From the NCBI RefSeq assembly GCF_003696305.1, contig NZ_RFFK01000003.1, positions 19,887 through 83,886 on the forward strand: 64,000 nt of DNA. The letters are read 5' to 3'. Within the stretch, counting starts at the first letter, position 1, and each line of letters begins with the position of its first letter. The DNA comes from Pseudomonas sp. AOB-7. Lineage in GTDB: Bacteria > Pseudomonadota > Gammaproteobacteria > Pseudomonadales > Pseudomonadaceae. The notes beneath the pieces were generated by a model. That model ran no database searches and had not been told where the DNA came from. It was given only the letters and a program-made list of their open reading frames with translations. Positions 29,623-39,675 of the stretch are shown piece by piece. A program made the position numbers and the translations under genes.

Positions 29623-32600
29623 ATGGCCAGTTTGAAAGAGCGCCTGATCCAGTTCGTACTGCGCGGCAAGGACGAACTGTCGCCCGCCGCGAATCAATCT
29701 GAGGAGGCATTGACCAGCCTCAAGGATGCGAGTGAGCAGCTCGGCCAGGCGCTGGACAATGCCAAGGATGCCCAGGGGTTGGCCAAGGGCCTGGGGCAGA
29801 CCAAGCGTGCCGTCGAGCTGGCCCAGCGCAACCTGGAGCAGGCCGAGAAGCAAGTCACCGATCTGCGCGATGCGCTGAGCGCCTCGCCTGAAGCGGCGGG
29901 CCTGCAGCAGTCGCTGAGGGACGCCGAGCGCGAAGCCGGCCGCAGCCGCCGGCAGTTGAACGCGCTGACGCAGCAGCTGGCCGACGCCGAGAAGGCGGCA
30001 AAGTCTGCAGGTGTGAACACTGACAGCCTGGGCGACGAGCAGCAGCGCCTGGCCGGGGAGGTGGACAAGGCACGCAAGGCGCTGGACGAGAACAACGCCA
30101 AGCTGAAAGAAGCGCAGCGCGAGCAGGCCAAGGCCGCGCGCAGTGCCGCTGAACATGCCGACAGCCAGGAAGGACTGGGCGAGATGTTGGCGAGCGGTGC
30201 CAAGAAGGCCGGCGCCTTCGTGGCCGCGTATCTGTCGGTGAATGCGGCTATCGGCCTTGTGCAGGGTGGCCTGCGCTTGCTCGCTCAGGGCATCCGCGCT
30301 GTTGCGCTGGAGGGCTCCGACAAGCAGCAGGCGCTGGGCCAGCTCGAGGCGACCCTGGCTTCGACAGGGCGCCAAGCCGAGTTCACTTCGCAGCAGCTGC
30401 TGGACATGGCCGATGCCATGGAAGCCAGCTCGATGCTCACCGCCGAGCAGGTGCAGTCGGCGCAGGCTCGCCTGCTGTCTTACACCGATGTGGCGGCTAC
30501 CGAATTCCCGCGGGCGCTGCAGATCATCATCGATCAGCAGCAGCGGCTCGGAATCAGCGTCGAGCAGTCCGCCGAGATTGTCGGCCGTGCCTTGCAATCG
30601 CCTTCGCAGGCGATGGCTGCACTGGGTCGGCAGGGCTTCAAGCTGGAGGATGACCAGAAGCGCCTGCTGAAACAGCTGGAGGCCACCGGCAGAACCGCCG
30701 AAGCCCAGGCCATCATCATGGACATGCTGGCCGAGGCCTATGGCGGCTCGGCAGCGGCGGCGCGGATGAACACCGCTGCCGGTCTTTGGAAAGGGCTCGG
30801 GGATCGCATAGGCGATTTCGTCAGCCGGGTGGCCAACTCCGGTGCGTTCGAGTTCATGCAGCGCAAGTTGCTGGAGCTGAGCGACTACCTGGACGAGATG
30901 GCCAACGATGGTCGGCTCGATGCGCTGGCCGAGGCGCTGAGCACGGCATTCATCGACGCGGCCGAGCGTGTCGAAGCGTTTGGCAAGAAGCTGCTCGCCG
31001 TCGATTTCAGCACGTTGGCGGACGATGCCAGCCGCTGGCTGGATGACTTCGGCGAGAAACTCGATACTGCCGGACGATGGATAGCGCTGCTCACTGCGCC
31101 GTTCCGTGTGCTGGTCAACGCGGTTACCGGCGGGATCTCGGCCATCGGCGTGGCCTTTACCGGCCTGGTTTCTGCCTCGTTGAGTGGTATGGCTCTGTTG
31201 GCCAAGGCGCTGCCCGATGCATTTGGTGGGTCGGAGATCGTGGCTCGTCTCGAAGGTGCCCGTGACAAGGCGCTGGGCATCATGCGCGGGCTGGCAGGCC
31301 AGGTGCGGCAAGACGGCCGCGACATCGTCGATACCTGGAACAGCGTGGCCGGGGCGGCTGAGGGCAGCGCCGAGCGCCAGGTGGCGGCAGCCAAGAAGGC
31401 CGCGGCAGAAAGCCGGCAGGCCATGCAGCAGACTGGCAACGATATCGCCGCGCACTTCCGGCAGAACATCGCCACCCTCGAGGGGGCGCTAGCAGCGATC
31501 AATTTTGCCGAGACCACTGCAGAGCTGGAGGAGGTTCGCGAAGGGCTGCGCAACTCGAAGCTGACGACCGAAGAGCTTGGCCAGGCCATCGAGGCGTTGA
31601 ACCAGCGACGCGGGTTTGTATCCGTTGGCGAGGATGTGAAGCGCACCATCACCGAGCTTGAGCGTCTGCGCGCTGAGCAAGTGCGCCTGCAGGAGGCGTA
31701 CAAGGCCGGCGACATCACCCTGCAGCAGTGGCAGGACGGCCACAACGAAGCGGCTGAATCCATCCGCAGGCTGGAGGGGGAGAGCGCCAAGGCAAGTGGC
31801 AGCGCGAAAGCGCTCGGTGCATCGCTGAAAACCCTCACTGACGTACAGCGCGCCATCGGCGATGCCAAGACAGATCGCGACATCGCCGCCATCCGTACGG
31901 CACTGCAGGGGCTGTACAACACCGGCCAGGTGACGGCCGGCGAGTACAACGCCGAGCTGGCCAAGCTCAACGCCCGCCAGAAGGAACTGACCCAGGCACT
32001 GCAAGGCAGCAAGAAAGCCCAGGACGACAAGAACAAGGTCGACCGCGAGGCCATTGTCACCAGCGAGCAGCTGCGCCGCGAGAGCGGCAAGCGCATGGAG
32101 GCGGAACGGCAGGCCGGCGACGAAGCCATGCAGCGCCGCCGCAAGGAATCCAGCGACGCCCAGCGCGACCTGTCCGCCATGGAAGGCTTCTTCGGCGGCG
32201 TGGTCAGCCGTGCCCGCGAGGGCGCTGCCGGGCTGAGCCGCGCCGCGCTGGAGGCCTTCGACCGCCTGCGCGGTATCGGCAGCGCCGCGCCGAGCATCGA
32301 CACCAGCAGCTTGGCAGACACCCAGCGCAGCCTGGAGCAGGTGAGCCAGGCGCTGGGGAACCTCCGTGCCGACCTGGCTCGCCCGATGATGAGCAGCCTG
32401 GGGCGCTGGGCGGCCGAGACGCAGGCCGCCAGCCTGCAGACCCAGCAGGCGTTCCTCGGGCAGAAGGCCGCGCTGCAGAGCCTGATGCAGGACTACGAGC
32501 GCGGGGCGATCAGCGCCCAGCGATTCGTGCAGCGGGCCAGCAGCATGAAGCGGGCCATGAGCCTGCTCGACGGCTCCGACCTCAGCAGTCTGGAGTCGGC

Positions 32601-33048
32601 CATCGCCTCGGCAAACCAGCGCATGCAGCAGATGAACGACTCGACGCGCACCACGCTGGAGAGCCTGCAGGATGAGTTGGACGGGCTGCAGGGCCGCACC
32701 GAGGACATCGAGCGGCGCCGCTTCGCTGCCCGCCAGCGCGAGCTGCAGGCGCAGCTGGCCGAAGCTCAGGCCGGTGGCGACAGCCAGGCCGTGGCCAACG
32801 CCAGCCGCGCGCTCGGCATGCTGCGGCAGATCGAGGCCGAGGCCGCCCAGCAGCGGCAGGCCGAGGAACAGAAGAAACGCATGGAAGCCCAGCAGGCCAA
32901 GCCGGCCGAGCCGCAGGCGCAGGCCCCGAGCAAGGTCATCCGCCTGGAGGTGCCGGGGCGGGCGGCTGTGGACGTGGCCGTGGGCAGTGACACCGATGAA
33001 ACCAACCTGCTCGGCATTCTCGAGCAGGCCGGCTTGAGGACGCTGTAA
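29623..33048 (+). CDS. Tail tape measure protein
   Basis: 1141 residues, mostly helical coiled coil, with heptad repeats in the first ~200 residues (TKRAVELAQRNLEQAEKQV). Central hydrophobic segments near 490-530 (LLTAPFRVLVNAVTGGISAIG, FTGLVSASLSGMALL) are typical of tape measure proteins that cross the membrane during DNA entry. By the usual ~1.5 angstrom per residue rule the tail would be roughly 170 nm. It is the longest helical protein of the tail module. Terminator and moron junctions precede it. Confidence 0.93.
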   Translation: MASLKERLIQFVLRGKDELSPAANQSEEALTSLKDASEQLGQALDNAKDAQGLAKGLGQTKRAVELAQRNLEQAEKQVTDLRDALSASPEAAGLQQSLRDAEREAGRSRRQLNALTQQLADAEKAAKSAGVNTDSLGDEQQRLAGEVDKARKALDENNAKLKEAQREQAKAARSAAEHADSQEGLGEMLASGAKKAGAFVAAYLSVNAAIGLVQGGLRLLAQGIRAVALEGSDKQQALGQLEATLASTGRQAEFTSQQLLDMADAMEASSMLTAEQVQSAQARLLSYTDVAATEFPRALQIIIDQQQRLGISVEQSAEIVGRALQSPSQAMAALGRQGFKLEDDQKRLLKQLEATGRTAEAQAIIMDMLAEAYGGSAAAARMNTAAGLWKGLGDRIGDFVSRVANSGAFEFMQRKLLELSDYLDEMANDGRLDALAEALSTAFIDAAERVEAFGKKLLAVDFSTLADDASRWLDDFGEKLDTAGRWIALLTAPFRVLVNAVTGGISAIGVAFTGLVSASLSGMALLAKALPDAFGGSEIVARLEGARDKALGIMRGLAGQVRQDGRDIVDTWNSVAGAAEGSAERQVAAAKKAAAESRQAMQQTGNDIAAHFRQNIATLEGALAAINFAETTAELEEVREGLRNSKLTTEELGQAIEALNQRRGFVSVGEDVKRTITELERLRAEQVRLQEAYKAGDITLQQWQDGHNEAAESIRRLEGESAKASGSAKALGASLKTLTDVQRAIGDAKTDRDIAAIRTALQGLYNTGQVTAGEYNAELAKLNARQKELTQALQGSKKAQDDKNKVDREAIVTSEQLRRESGKRMEAERQAGDEAMQRRRKESSDAQRDLSAMEGFFGGVVSRAREGAAGLSRAALEAFDRLRGIGSAAPSIDTSSLADTQRSLEQVSQALGNLRADLARPMMSSLGRWAAETQAASLQTQQAFLGQKAALQSLMQDYERGAISAQRFVQRASSMKRAMSLLDGSDLSSLESAIASANQRMQQMNDSTRTTLESLQDELDGLQGRTEDIERRRFAARQRELQAQLAEAQAGGDSQAVANASRALGMLRQIEAEAAQQRQAEEQKKRMEAQQAKPAEPQAQAPSKVIRLEVPGRAAVDVAVGSDTDETNLLGILEQAGLRTL

Positions 33049-33464
33049 TGCAGTTGACCCTGGACGCAATCGACCTGGCGGACAATCCCGCCCTGGGCGG
33101 CGAGCAGATGGAGTGGGTAGACGAATGGGACTGGAACGCCGTCGAGCAGGAGCAGGAACGCAGCCTCACCGGCGCGCTGATCGTGCAGGAGGGCGCCAAG
33201 CTGTACGGGCGCCCAATCACCCTCAGCAGCAACGGTGGCGCCTGGTTCACCCTGGCCAGGGTGCGCGAGCTGGAAGCGCTGGCCAGCGTGCCTGGCGCCG
33301 TGCACCTGCTCACCCTGCCCACCGGCGCCCAGCACTATGTGACCTGGAATCGCGTGGCCGGCCCGGCGGTGCAAGCGCGGGCGGTGCATCGCACCGTCAA
33401 TCCCGACCCCGACTGGCTGCACGAGCTGACCCTACGCCTGGTCACTGTTGCTCCGCCTCAGTGA
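33048..33464 (+). CDS. Minor tail protein
   Basis: 138 residues of beta type (LTLDAIDLADNPALGGEQ, then RPITLSSNGGAWFTLARVREL). It starts on the tape measure stop (TAATG) and is at the place of lambda gpM-like tail-tip proteins. The exact role is inferred from position only. Confidence 0.6.
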   Translation: MQLTLDAIDLADNPALGGEQMEWVDEWDWNAVEQEQERSLTGALIVQEGAKLYGRPITLSSNGGAWFTLARVRELEALASVPGAVHLLTLPTGAQHYVTWNRVAGPAVQARAVHRTVNPDPDWLHELTLRLVTVAPPQ

Positions 33465-33540
33465 TGATGGCTCTGTAATGGCTTAATGGATTCACTCTGC
33501 TAACTTTGAGAGGGCAATACGGAAACCAAGGGAGCTGGCT

Positions 33541-34275
33541 ATGGACAGAGCAGTGCTTTACGTCGCTGCATTATCAGTGCTGATGTCTGGCTGTTCGACA
33601 TCACCATTAAGTAAGTATCAAACGCCATATGGGGTGCGCAATCCTATCATTGAAGGGCAATTTTCTCCTGCGGCGCAAGGCAGCACCAGTGAGGCTCAAA
33701 CAATGCTGGGTGATTCCGCCCAGATATGGGTGAATGCATACAGAAGTGTGAAGGCAATGAATGAGGGTGATGCTGGCTATAATGGAGCTGTTTATAAGTA
33801 CGTCGATACCGGAGTGACTTACTCAAAGTTGTTGTGCTCCAGCTACTTTGATCGTTTGGATTTCTCGCATGCACATAGGAATTTTGCACAGAAAGAGCTT
33901 GGTTTGCTTGGAGGTTTAAGCAGTGCTTTGATGGGGCTGGCCGGCGCTAGCTCAGGGGCTATTGCTGCCACCGGTTCTACTTTTGGCTTTGGTGGGGCCT
34001 CTTTTGATGCATATAACGAAGCTTTCCTGTTTGGCGTTGATATCAGGAAGTTGCAGCTTCTGGTTAAGGAGCGCCAAAGCCAGAAGGAAAGCGATATTTT
34101 TGGTCGGTTAAACGCTGTGGGTAAAACATATCCAGAATCGATAGATACACTTGCTCAGGCGCAAAGGGCATTGGATGATTATGTGTTTCACTGCACACAG
34201 TCGGGGATAATGGAGCTTGTTAATGATTCGGTGGGAAGGCGAGCTGACGAAATAAGGGAAGAGAATACCCAGTAG
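33541..34275 (+). CDS. Lipoprotein of unknown function (moron)
   Basis: 244 residues with a clear lipoprotein signal (VAALSVLMSGC). The mature part is mainly helical with one Gly/Ala-rich hydrophobic patch at ~120-145 (LGGLSSALMGLAGASSGAI). Base composition is markedly more AT-rich than the flanking tail genes, and a terminator follows, both marks of a recently acquired moron. Surface lipoproteins of prophages often alter phage adsorption or host surface; no proof here. Confidence 0.7.
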   Translation: MDRAVLYVAALSVLMSGCSTSPLSKYQTPYGVRNPIIEGQFSPAAQGSTSEAQTMLGDSAQIWVNAYRSVKAMNEGDAGYNGAVYKYVDTGVTYSKLLCSSYFDRLDFSHAHRNFAQKELGLLGGLSSALMGLAGASSGAIAATGSTFGFGGASFDAYNEAFLFGVDIRKLQLLVKERQSQKESDIFGRLNAVGKTYPESIDTLAQAQRALDDYVFHCTQSGIMELVNDSVGRRADEIREENTQ

Positions 34276-34296
34276 CTGCTCCAATAAAATTGACAG

Positions 34297-34321
34297 AGCC
34301 CCGCCCATGCGGGGCTTTTTT
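34297..34321 (+). terminator. Terminator of the 33.5-kb moron
   Basis: AGCCCCGC and GCGGGGCT arms with a six-T run. Like the one at 29583 it is followed immediately by atgcccggagaaaag, the ribosome site of the next tail gene. Confidence 0.85.
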
Positions 34322-34340
34322 ATGCCCGGAGAAAAGAGAC

Positions 34341-37300
34341 GTGACGATCAGCAAAGACGATGTAAAGCTGCTCAAGTCCCAACGCCTGACCGACGAGGCC
34401 GACGGTGGTGGCCGCGCCACCGGCATCGCCGTGGTCGATGGCGAGGTGAACAACCTGTTTCCCGACATCAGCCGCCTTGACCGTACCACCGGCCGCATCA
34501 ACCTGCGCAAGGTGTTCGCCGGCGTGATGACGCAGAACAACGACGCCTACCTGGGCGCCCATGGCATCGTCACCCAGGCACCGGCCGACCCGCGCGTCAG
34601 CGTGCTGCTGTTTAACACCGGCAGCCAGACCGACGTGCGCGCCAATGCGCGCGATGCCATCGAGAGCTACGTGGCCGCCGCCACCGCGGCGCCGTTCGAG
34701 CTGCTCGGCACCCAGCTGGCCGGCCAGCGCGCCATCGCCTGCGTGCAGCGCGAGGAGCAGCGCATCCCCGAGGTGGGCGAGGTATTCCAGCTGGCGGGCA
34801 TCAACGGCGCCCAGTATGTGCGCCTGACCGAGGTGGACGCCCGCCTGGAAACCTTCACCTACGACTACGGCGGCGGCAACTTCATCAACTTCACCCGCCG
34901 CCGGCTGGACATGAAGATCAGCGCGCCGCTGCAGGTACTGTTCCCGGGCGGCCAGGTCACCCCGGCCGGCACCACGTCCACCAGCTTGGACGGCCAGGCG
35001 CGCGCCCGGGTGCTGAGCACCCAGGTGGCGGACGCCGCGCGCTACTACGGCATCAGCCCGCTGGCCGAAGCTGTAAGTGCTGGCGCGCTCAACCTGCGCG
35101 TCGAAAGCGTGTATTCCCAACTGGTGCCGAGCACCACGAAAGAGACCGCCCTGGTCGACCTACTCGGCGGCTACCAGCGGCAGATCTATGTCCCGGCCGG
35201 GCCGCAGCGCTCGGTAAACCTCACCGTCGCCGCGGGTGCGGTGGCGGGCGAGTCGCGAACCTTCCTGGGTACCGGCTGTGCGCCTGGCACGCTGAGCATC
35301 ACCGTCAACAGCGGCACTTACGCCGACGACAGCAAGGGCGGTCTGCGCTATGTGAGCGGCAGCAACTGGCTCAGCTCCGGGCGCATCGACTACCAGACCG
35401 GCGAGATCACCCTGGTTCGCACCGGTACCAGCTTCACCGGCTCGGCCACCGGCAGTTACCGGCCTGGCGCCGCGGCCACCGGCGACACCATCACCGGCGA
35501 GCTGGAAATCACCCTGGGCAACCGCGGCTATGTCTACACCCTGAACCTGGCCGGCGCCGTGCCGCGGGCCGGCACGCTGTCCGTCGCCTACATGGCGCTG
35601 GGCAAATGGTACGAACTGCGCGACCCCGGCGACGGGCTGCTGGTGGGCGAGGGCGCTGGCACCATTGCCTTCGCGACCGGCTCGGTGTCGCTGACCCTCA
35701 ACGCGCTGCCGGATGTGGGCAGTTCGCTGGTGTACAGCTACGTCAGCTCGGCCGACAACGCCATCACCCAGCGCGCCGGCGGCAGCGTGGTGCCTCAGCT
35801 GCGGGTGCGTTACACCCTGCCCGAGGGCGGGGCGGTGCCAGGCACCTTCTCGGCCACCTACACCGCCGGCACCGTGCGCACGCTGACCGACGACGGCCAG
35901 GGCAACCTGAGCGGCACCGGCGGCAGTGGCACTATCGCCTACGCCTCGGGCGAGGTGAACATGTTGCTCGCCGCCACCCCGGCCAGCGGCATCGCCTACA
36001 GCTGGCAGCAGGGCGCCGTCGACAGCGCGACGCAGAGCGTGAGCAGCGACGGCAGCGGCATGACGACGTTCACCATCCCGGGTGCGCCGCTCAAGCCGGG
36101 CAGTGTGCGGGTGAGCTGGATGACCACCCGCCGCCAGGCCGCGCCCGCCATCAACTGGCAGGTGATCGAGACCGGCAACGCGCTACCGGTGTATGACGGC
36201 TACCGCGACCTGGCCAACGTGGCGAACGACAACGGCGCCGGTGGTTGGCAGGGCGGCCGGGCCGGCAGCATCAACTACACCACCGGCGAGGTGGTGCTGC
36301 AGGTGGCAGCGCTGTACGACTACACCGAGTACACCTACAGCAACCGCTCTACGGGTAGCGGCTTCCTTCGCAAGACCGAGCCGGTGCTGGTCACCACCGT
36401 GGTGCAGCTGCGCGAGGCCTTTGGCGGCACCCTCACCCACTCGGCCCAGGCCGACAGCGTGAGCACCGACCCGCAGAGTGCCAGCCAGGCCCAGCCGCCG
36501 ATCACCGTCGAGCTGCTGCCGGGCATTGCCGAGCCAATCGTGCCCGGCTCGCTGCTGTTCTCGTGGAATGGCGGGCTGTACACCGACCGCTCGGGCATCC
36601 TCTACCGCGATATCGCCAGCAACACCAACGGCGGCACCGCGGTGGGCACGGTGAACTATGCCGACCGTACCGCGACGCTGAGCAGCTACGCGGGCAACGC
36701 CTCGGGCACCGTGGCGCTGCTGGCCTGCCTGACGACGGCGGTAGGTTTCAGCGTAACCGCTGCGACCTTCCGCACCCCCGGCGCGCCCCTGCGCGCCGGC
36801 AGTATGCAGGTGACGGTGGTGCGGGCCGATACGGCCGAGATCGTCACGGCCGCGGCGGATCTCAATGGCGAGTTCGATACCGGCATCGTGCGCGGCACGG
36901 TGGACGCCACAACCGGCATCGCCCGGCTGACGTTCACCACCGACCCGGCCGACGACACTGGCAATAGCGACGTGCCGGTGATCCCGCTGCTGCTGCGCTA
37001 CAACGCCGTGGTGCAGACGCGCCTGCCGCTCGATGCCGGCCTGCTCGGGCTGGACCCGGTGCGCCTGCCGGCCGATGGCCGGGTACCGATCTACAGCGAG
37101 GGCTATGTGCTGGTGATCCACCACACGGCCGAAACGCCGGTGGCCTCGCCGGACCCAGGCGGCACCGTGACGCTGGCCCGCCAGCAGCAAGCGGCCATCG
37201 AGGTGGTGGATGGCAACGGAGTGGTGCTGCGCGCGGCCTCCTACAGCGCCGACCGTGACGCCGGCACCGTGACCTGGGCCAACCCGCTGGTGCTGCAGGA

Positions 37301-37919
37301 CGAGGAAGGCAACCCGCTCTCCACGCCGCTGCTGATTCGCGACCGGGTGGAGCACATGACGCTGTGCACCGAGGTGCAGATTACCGGCGAGCTGGGCATT
37401 GGCTCGCCGCTGCCGTGGGATCTGCCTGCCGGTGAAGCGCAGGTCTCCAGTGCAGTGGCCTGGGGCGACCTGCAGTCGCGCATCCACACCTGGTTCACCC
37501 AGCAGACCTGGAGCAGCGGCGCGCCGAACTGGACGGATTCGCCCATCGGCAACACCACCACCGCGCAATACAACAGCCTGAGCTACCCGCCAATCATCAC
37601 CAACGGCGGCGCCATCGACGGCAAGTGGGCGCTGGTGTTCACCAGCTCCGGCGCGTTCAACGTGGTGGAGGAGAAGCTGGGGGTGATCGCCACCGGCAAT
37701 ACCACGGGCGACTGCTCGCCGATCAACGCCCTGACCGGCCAGCCGTATTTCACCATCCGTTGGGAAGGGTGGGGTGGCGGCTGGGCGGCCGGCAACGCTG
37801 TGCGCTTCAACACCGATTCGGCCCTGGGCCCGATGTGGGTGATTCGCACGGTGATCAGCGGGCAGGGCACGGTGGATGACGACGAGTTCTATCTACAGAT
37901 CAGGGGGGATGCGGACTGA
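34341..37919 (+). CDS. Large tail protein with tandem beta-domain repeats
   Basis: 1192 residues with a GTG start at 34341 and a strong cggag ribosome site. The first ~280 residues form a mixed N-terminal part (DRTTGRINLRKVFAGVMTQNN). From ~300 to ~900 at least four or five degenerate units recur, each with a PGT or AGT(L/F)S-type strand, a DG-x-G-x-L turn and G(T/S)I-x-Y-x-x-G-(E/S)V. The unit is an immunoglobulin-like or adhesion-type beta fold. The protein likely belongs to the tail tip or side fibre and contacts the host surface; it is larger than usual lambda-type tail-tip proteins. Confidence 0.7.
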   Translation: MTISKDDVKLLKSQRLTDEADGGGRATGIAVVDGEVNNLFPDISRLDRTTGRINLRKVFAGVMTQNNDAYLGAHGIVTQAPADPRVSVLLFNTGSQTDVRANARDAIESYVAAATAAPFELLGTQLAGQRAIACVQREEQRIPEVGEVFQLAGINGAQYVRLTEVDARLETFTYDYGGGNFINFTRRRLDMKISAPLQVLFPGGQVTPAGTTSTSLDGQARARVLSTQVADAARYYGISPLAEAVSAGALNLRVESVYSQLVPSTTKETALVDLLGGYQRQIYVPAGPQRSVNLTVAAGAVAGESRTFLGTGCAPGTLSITVNSGTYADDSKGGLRYVSGSNWLSSGRIDYQTGEITLVRTGTSFTGSATGSYRPGAAATGDTITGELEITLGNRGYVYTLNLAGAVPRAGTLSVAYMALGKWYELRDPGDGLLVGEGAGTIAFATGSVSLTLNALPDVGSSLVYSYVSSADNAITQRAGGSVVPQLRVRYTLPEGGAVPGTFSATYTAGTVRTLTDDGQGNLSGTGGSGTIAYASGEVNMLLAATPASGIAYSWQQGAVDSATQSVSSDGSGMTTFTIPGAPLKPGSVRVSWMTTRRQAAPAINWQVIETGNALPVYDGYRDLANVANDNGAGGWQGGRAGSINYTTGEVVLQVAALYDYTEYTYSNRSTGSGFLRKTEPVLVTTVVQLREAFGGTLTHSAQADSVSTDPQSASQAQPPITVELLPGIAEPIVPGSLLFSWNGGLYTDRSGILYRDIASNTNGGTAVGTVNYADRTATLSSYAGNASGTVALLACLTTAVGFSVTAATFRTPGAPLRAGSMQVTVVRADTAEIVTAAADLNGEFDTGIVRGTVDATTGIARLTFTTDPADDTGNSDVPVIPLLLRYNAVVQTRLPLDAGLLGLDPVRLPADGRVPIYSEGYVLVIHHTAETPVASPDPGGTVTLARQQQAAIEVVDGNGVVLRAASYSADRDAGTVTWANPLVLQDEEGNPLSTPLLIRDRVEHMTLCTEVQITGELGIGSPLPWDLPAGEAQVSSAVAWGDLQSRIHTWFTQQTWSSGAPNWTDSPIGNTTTAQYNSLSYPPIITNGGAIDGKWALVFTSSGAFNVVEEKLGVIATGNTTGDCSPINALTGQPYFTIRWEGWGGGWAAGNAVRFNTDSALGPMWVIRTVISGQGTVDDDEFYLQIRGDAD

Positions 37920-38887
37920 TGCCAACTGTCTATCATCGCGATCAGCCCGGCGCGCCGGTGCCCACTTACTTTACTTCTCAGAACCATAACGCCCAGTTCC
38001 AAGCGTTTAAGGTAGTGGTGAAGGGCTGCTTGGTGAGTGGTTATACGGGTAAGCCCGCGGCCGGGTGGGAGCTAATTGCCGAGGGGACAAATTATCTGGT
38101 GTTGCGCAATGGCTCGCACACCGGGTTCGTCTGCTTCACCTGGGTTACCGGCGGGGTGGTGCGGATTTATCTGGCGGAGACCTACACCGGGATGTCCGGC
38201 GATGTGATGACCGGAGACGGTTTGAAGTCGGGGTTGTCCGTCGATAATGCTAACCCTCACATGTTTCCCCTTGGGTTCTTTGCATTCAGCGATGCGCTCA
38301 CTGGCTGGGTGATCATCGCGGACGAGAGGACGTTTATCCTGGCATCTGCCAGCACCAATAACGCGCCGGGTTCTCTCGATAATGGCCTGGCAAATGCGAA
38401 TGTGAGGACCATCTACATAGGTGAGGACTCGGCTGGAACTTTTGTTGCTTGTGGCGGTGACCTAACCGGGTCCACCTCGTCCTACGTCCCCGGCTTCGGG
38501 GACTGTGGATTTACTACGCTGAAGAATCCACAGACGGGGTTGTTGGTAGGGAGCGGCAGCATCGCTGTCTATACCCCTGGCCTGCCTGATTTATCGTTCA
38601 ATCCTGTCGCTCCCAACGTCCCTATTGCTGAGGTCTCGCTATCCAGAGCGCCTTGGTTGCTAGCGGCCTTCCACGCGGGCTATCTGCGGGGCATTGCCCT
38701 CTGCCCCCAGTTGGTGTTCTACACCTACGCCAGGATTGTGGGCCGAGCAATGGGGCTGACGTTCGATCTCAGCTGCCGGACGTTGAACACTCCCATCCCT
38801 TTGGGCGACGCCTACAGCTACTTCGTACGTGTGACGAACTGGCAGCAAGCATTCTTTTTCCTGACGGATAACCCGGATTTTTGGTGA
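37919..38887 (+). CDS. Tail-tip or receptor-contact protein
   Basis: 322 residues of beta type, with ATGA overlap to the large tail protein. It has Gly/Ser-rich loops (FILASASTNNAPGSLDNG, ACGGDLTGSTSSYVPG). GC content is lower than in the neighbours, a frequent sign of a diversified tail-tip gene. Function is inferred from place and composition. Confidence 0.55.
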   Translation: MPTVYHRDQPGAPVPTYFTSQNHNAQFQAFKVVVKGCLVSGYTGKPAAGWELIAEGTNYLVLRNGSHTGFVCFTWVTGGVVRIYLAETYTGMSGDVMTGDGLKSGLSVDNANPHMFPLGFFAFSDALTGWVIIADERTFILASASTNNAPGSLDNGLANANVRTIYIGEDSAGTFVACGGDLTGSTSSYVPGFGDCGFTTLKNPQTGLLVGSGSIAVYTPGLPDLSFNPVAPNVPIAEVSLSRAPWLLAAFHAGYLRGIALCPQLVFYTYARIVGRAMGLTFDLSCRTLNTPIPLGDAYSYFVRVTNWQQAFFFLTDNPDFW

Positions 38888-39675
38888 TGGCGACTTTCTT
38901 TCCGGCTTACAACACATACCCCCTGCGCCCAGCGACTGCGCCGCGCATCACTGTGAGCTTCCGCCTGCTTCGGGAGGGTGAGGTAACTACCGGGCCCAAG
39001 TTCCTGCGCTTCTACCGCGGCTGGGCCAATATCCAGCAGCCGGAGATCGTGTTCTGGGCCGAAGCCGGTGACGGCGAGTTCACGCAAAGCTACAGCCTGA
39101 GTCTGGCGACGATGCTGGCCCAGGGTGAATGGTTGGCCTGCGCCGTGGATGATGCAGTGCCCCGGAAGACGCGCGCGGTGTACATGACGCTGAGCGAGTC
39201 GGGCACATTTACCTACAACATCACGACGGGCGAGGGCGGAGGAGATGTGGGTAGCCCCGCCACCATGGATGCAGTGGTGAAGGTCGAGGGCGACCTGGCT
39301 GAGCGCGAGGTGGTGGTGATCGAGCGCCCGTTGAATGGTCAATGGCGCCTGGCTGGTTACGGGCCGACGCCTGCCGGCAATGGTGTGATCGACGTGCGCG
39401 TGACAGACGGAAGCCTCTACGCGGTTGCGGTCGATGATTGGGGCGCGGTGTTTACGCCGAACCTGGCGGTGCTAGCCGGGCAGGTCATCAGACCTACCCA
39501 GTACAGCGGGTGGCTCTACCGTGTTGTAGAAGCCGGCACCCTGCCAGGCATCGAGCCCGAGTGGTGGGCGGCTGAGGGCGAGAATCCTTCCCGCCCGCTG
39601 GGCACTGCCCGTGCGGTCGCCGTGCGCTACTTCCGCCCCCTGGCCCATGGGCCGATCCCTGTCGAGGTCTCTTAA
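38887..39675 (+). CDS. Tail-tip protein of unknown class
   Basis: 262 residues from ATG 38887. An N-terminal beta domain (ITVSFRLLREGEVTTG) and a C-terminal segment (RPTQYSGWLYRVVEAGTLPG) like carbohydrate-binding modules of tail proteins. It couples to both neighbours by overlaps of one to four bases, so it belongs to the same translational unit. Confidence 0.55.
   Translation: MATFFPAYNTYPLRPATAPRITVSFRLLREGEVTTGPKFLRFYRGWANIQQPEIVFWAEAGDGEFTQSYSLSLATMLAQGEWLACAVDDAVPRKTRAVYMTLSESGTFTYNITTGEGGGDVGSPATMDAVVKVEGDLAEREVVVIERPLNGQWRLAGYGPTPAGNGVIDVRVTDGSLYAVAVDDWGAVFTPNLAVLAGQVIRPTQYSGWLYRVVEAGTLPGIEPEWWAAEGENPSRPLGTARAVAVRYFRPLAHGPIPVEVS

Noticed and set aside
29575..31455. Minus-strand frame of 626 codons
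   Set aside because: Shadow of the tape measure gene; no start signal or conserved sequence.
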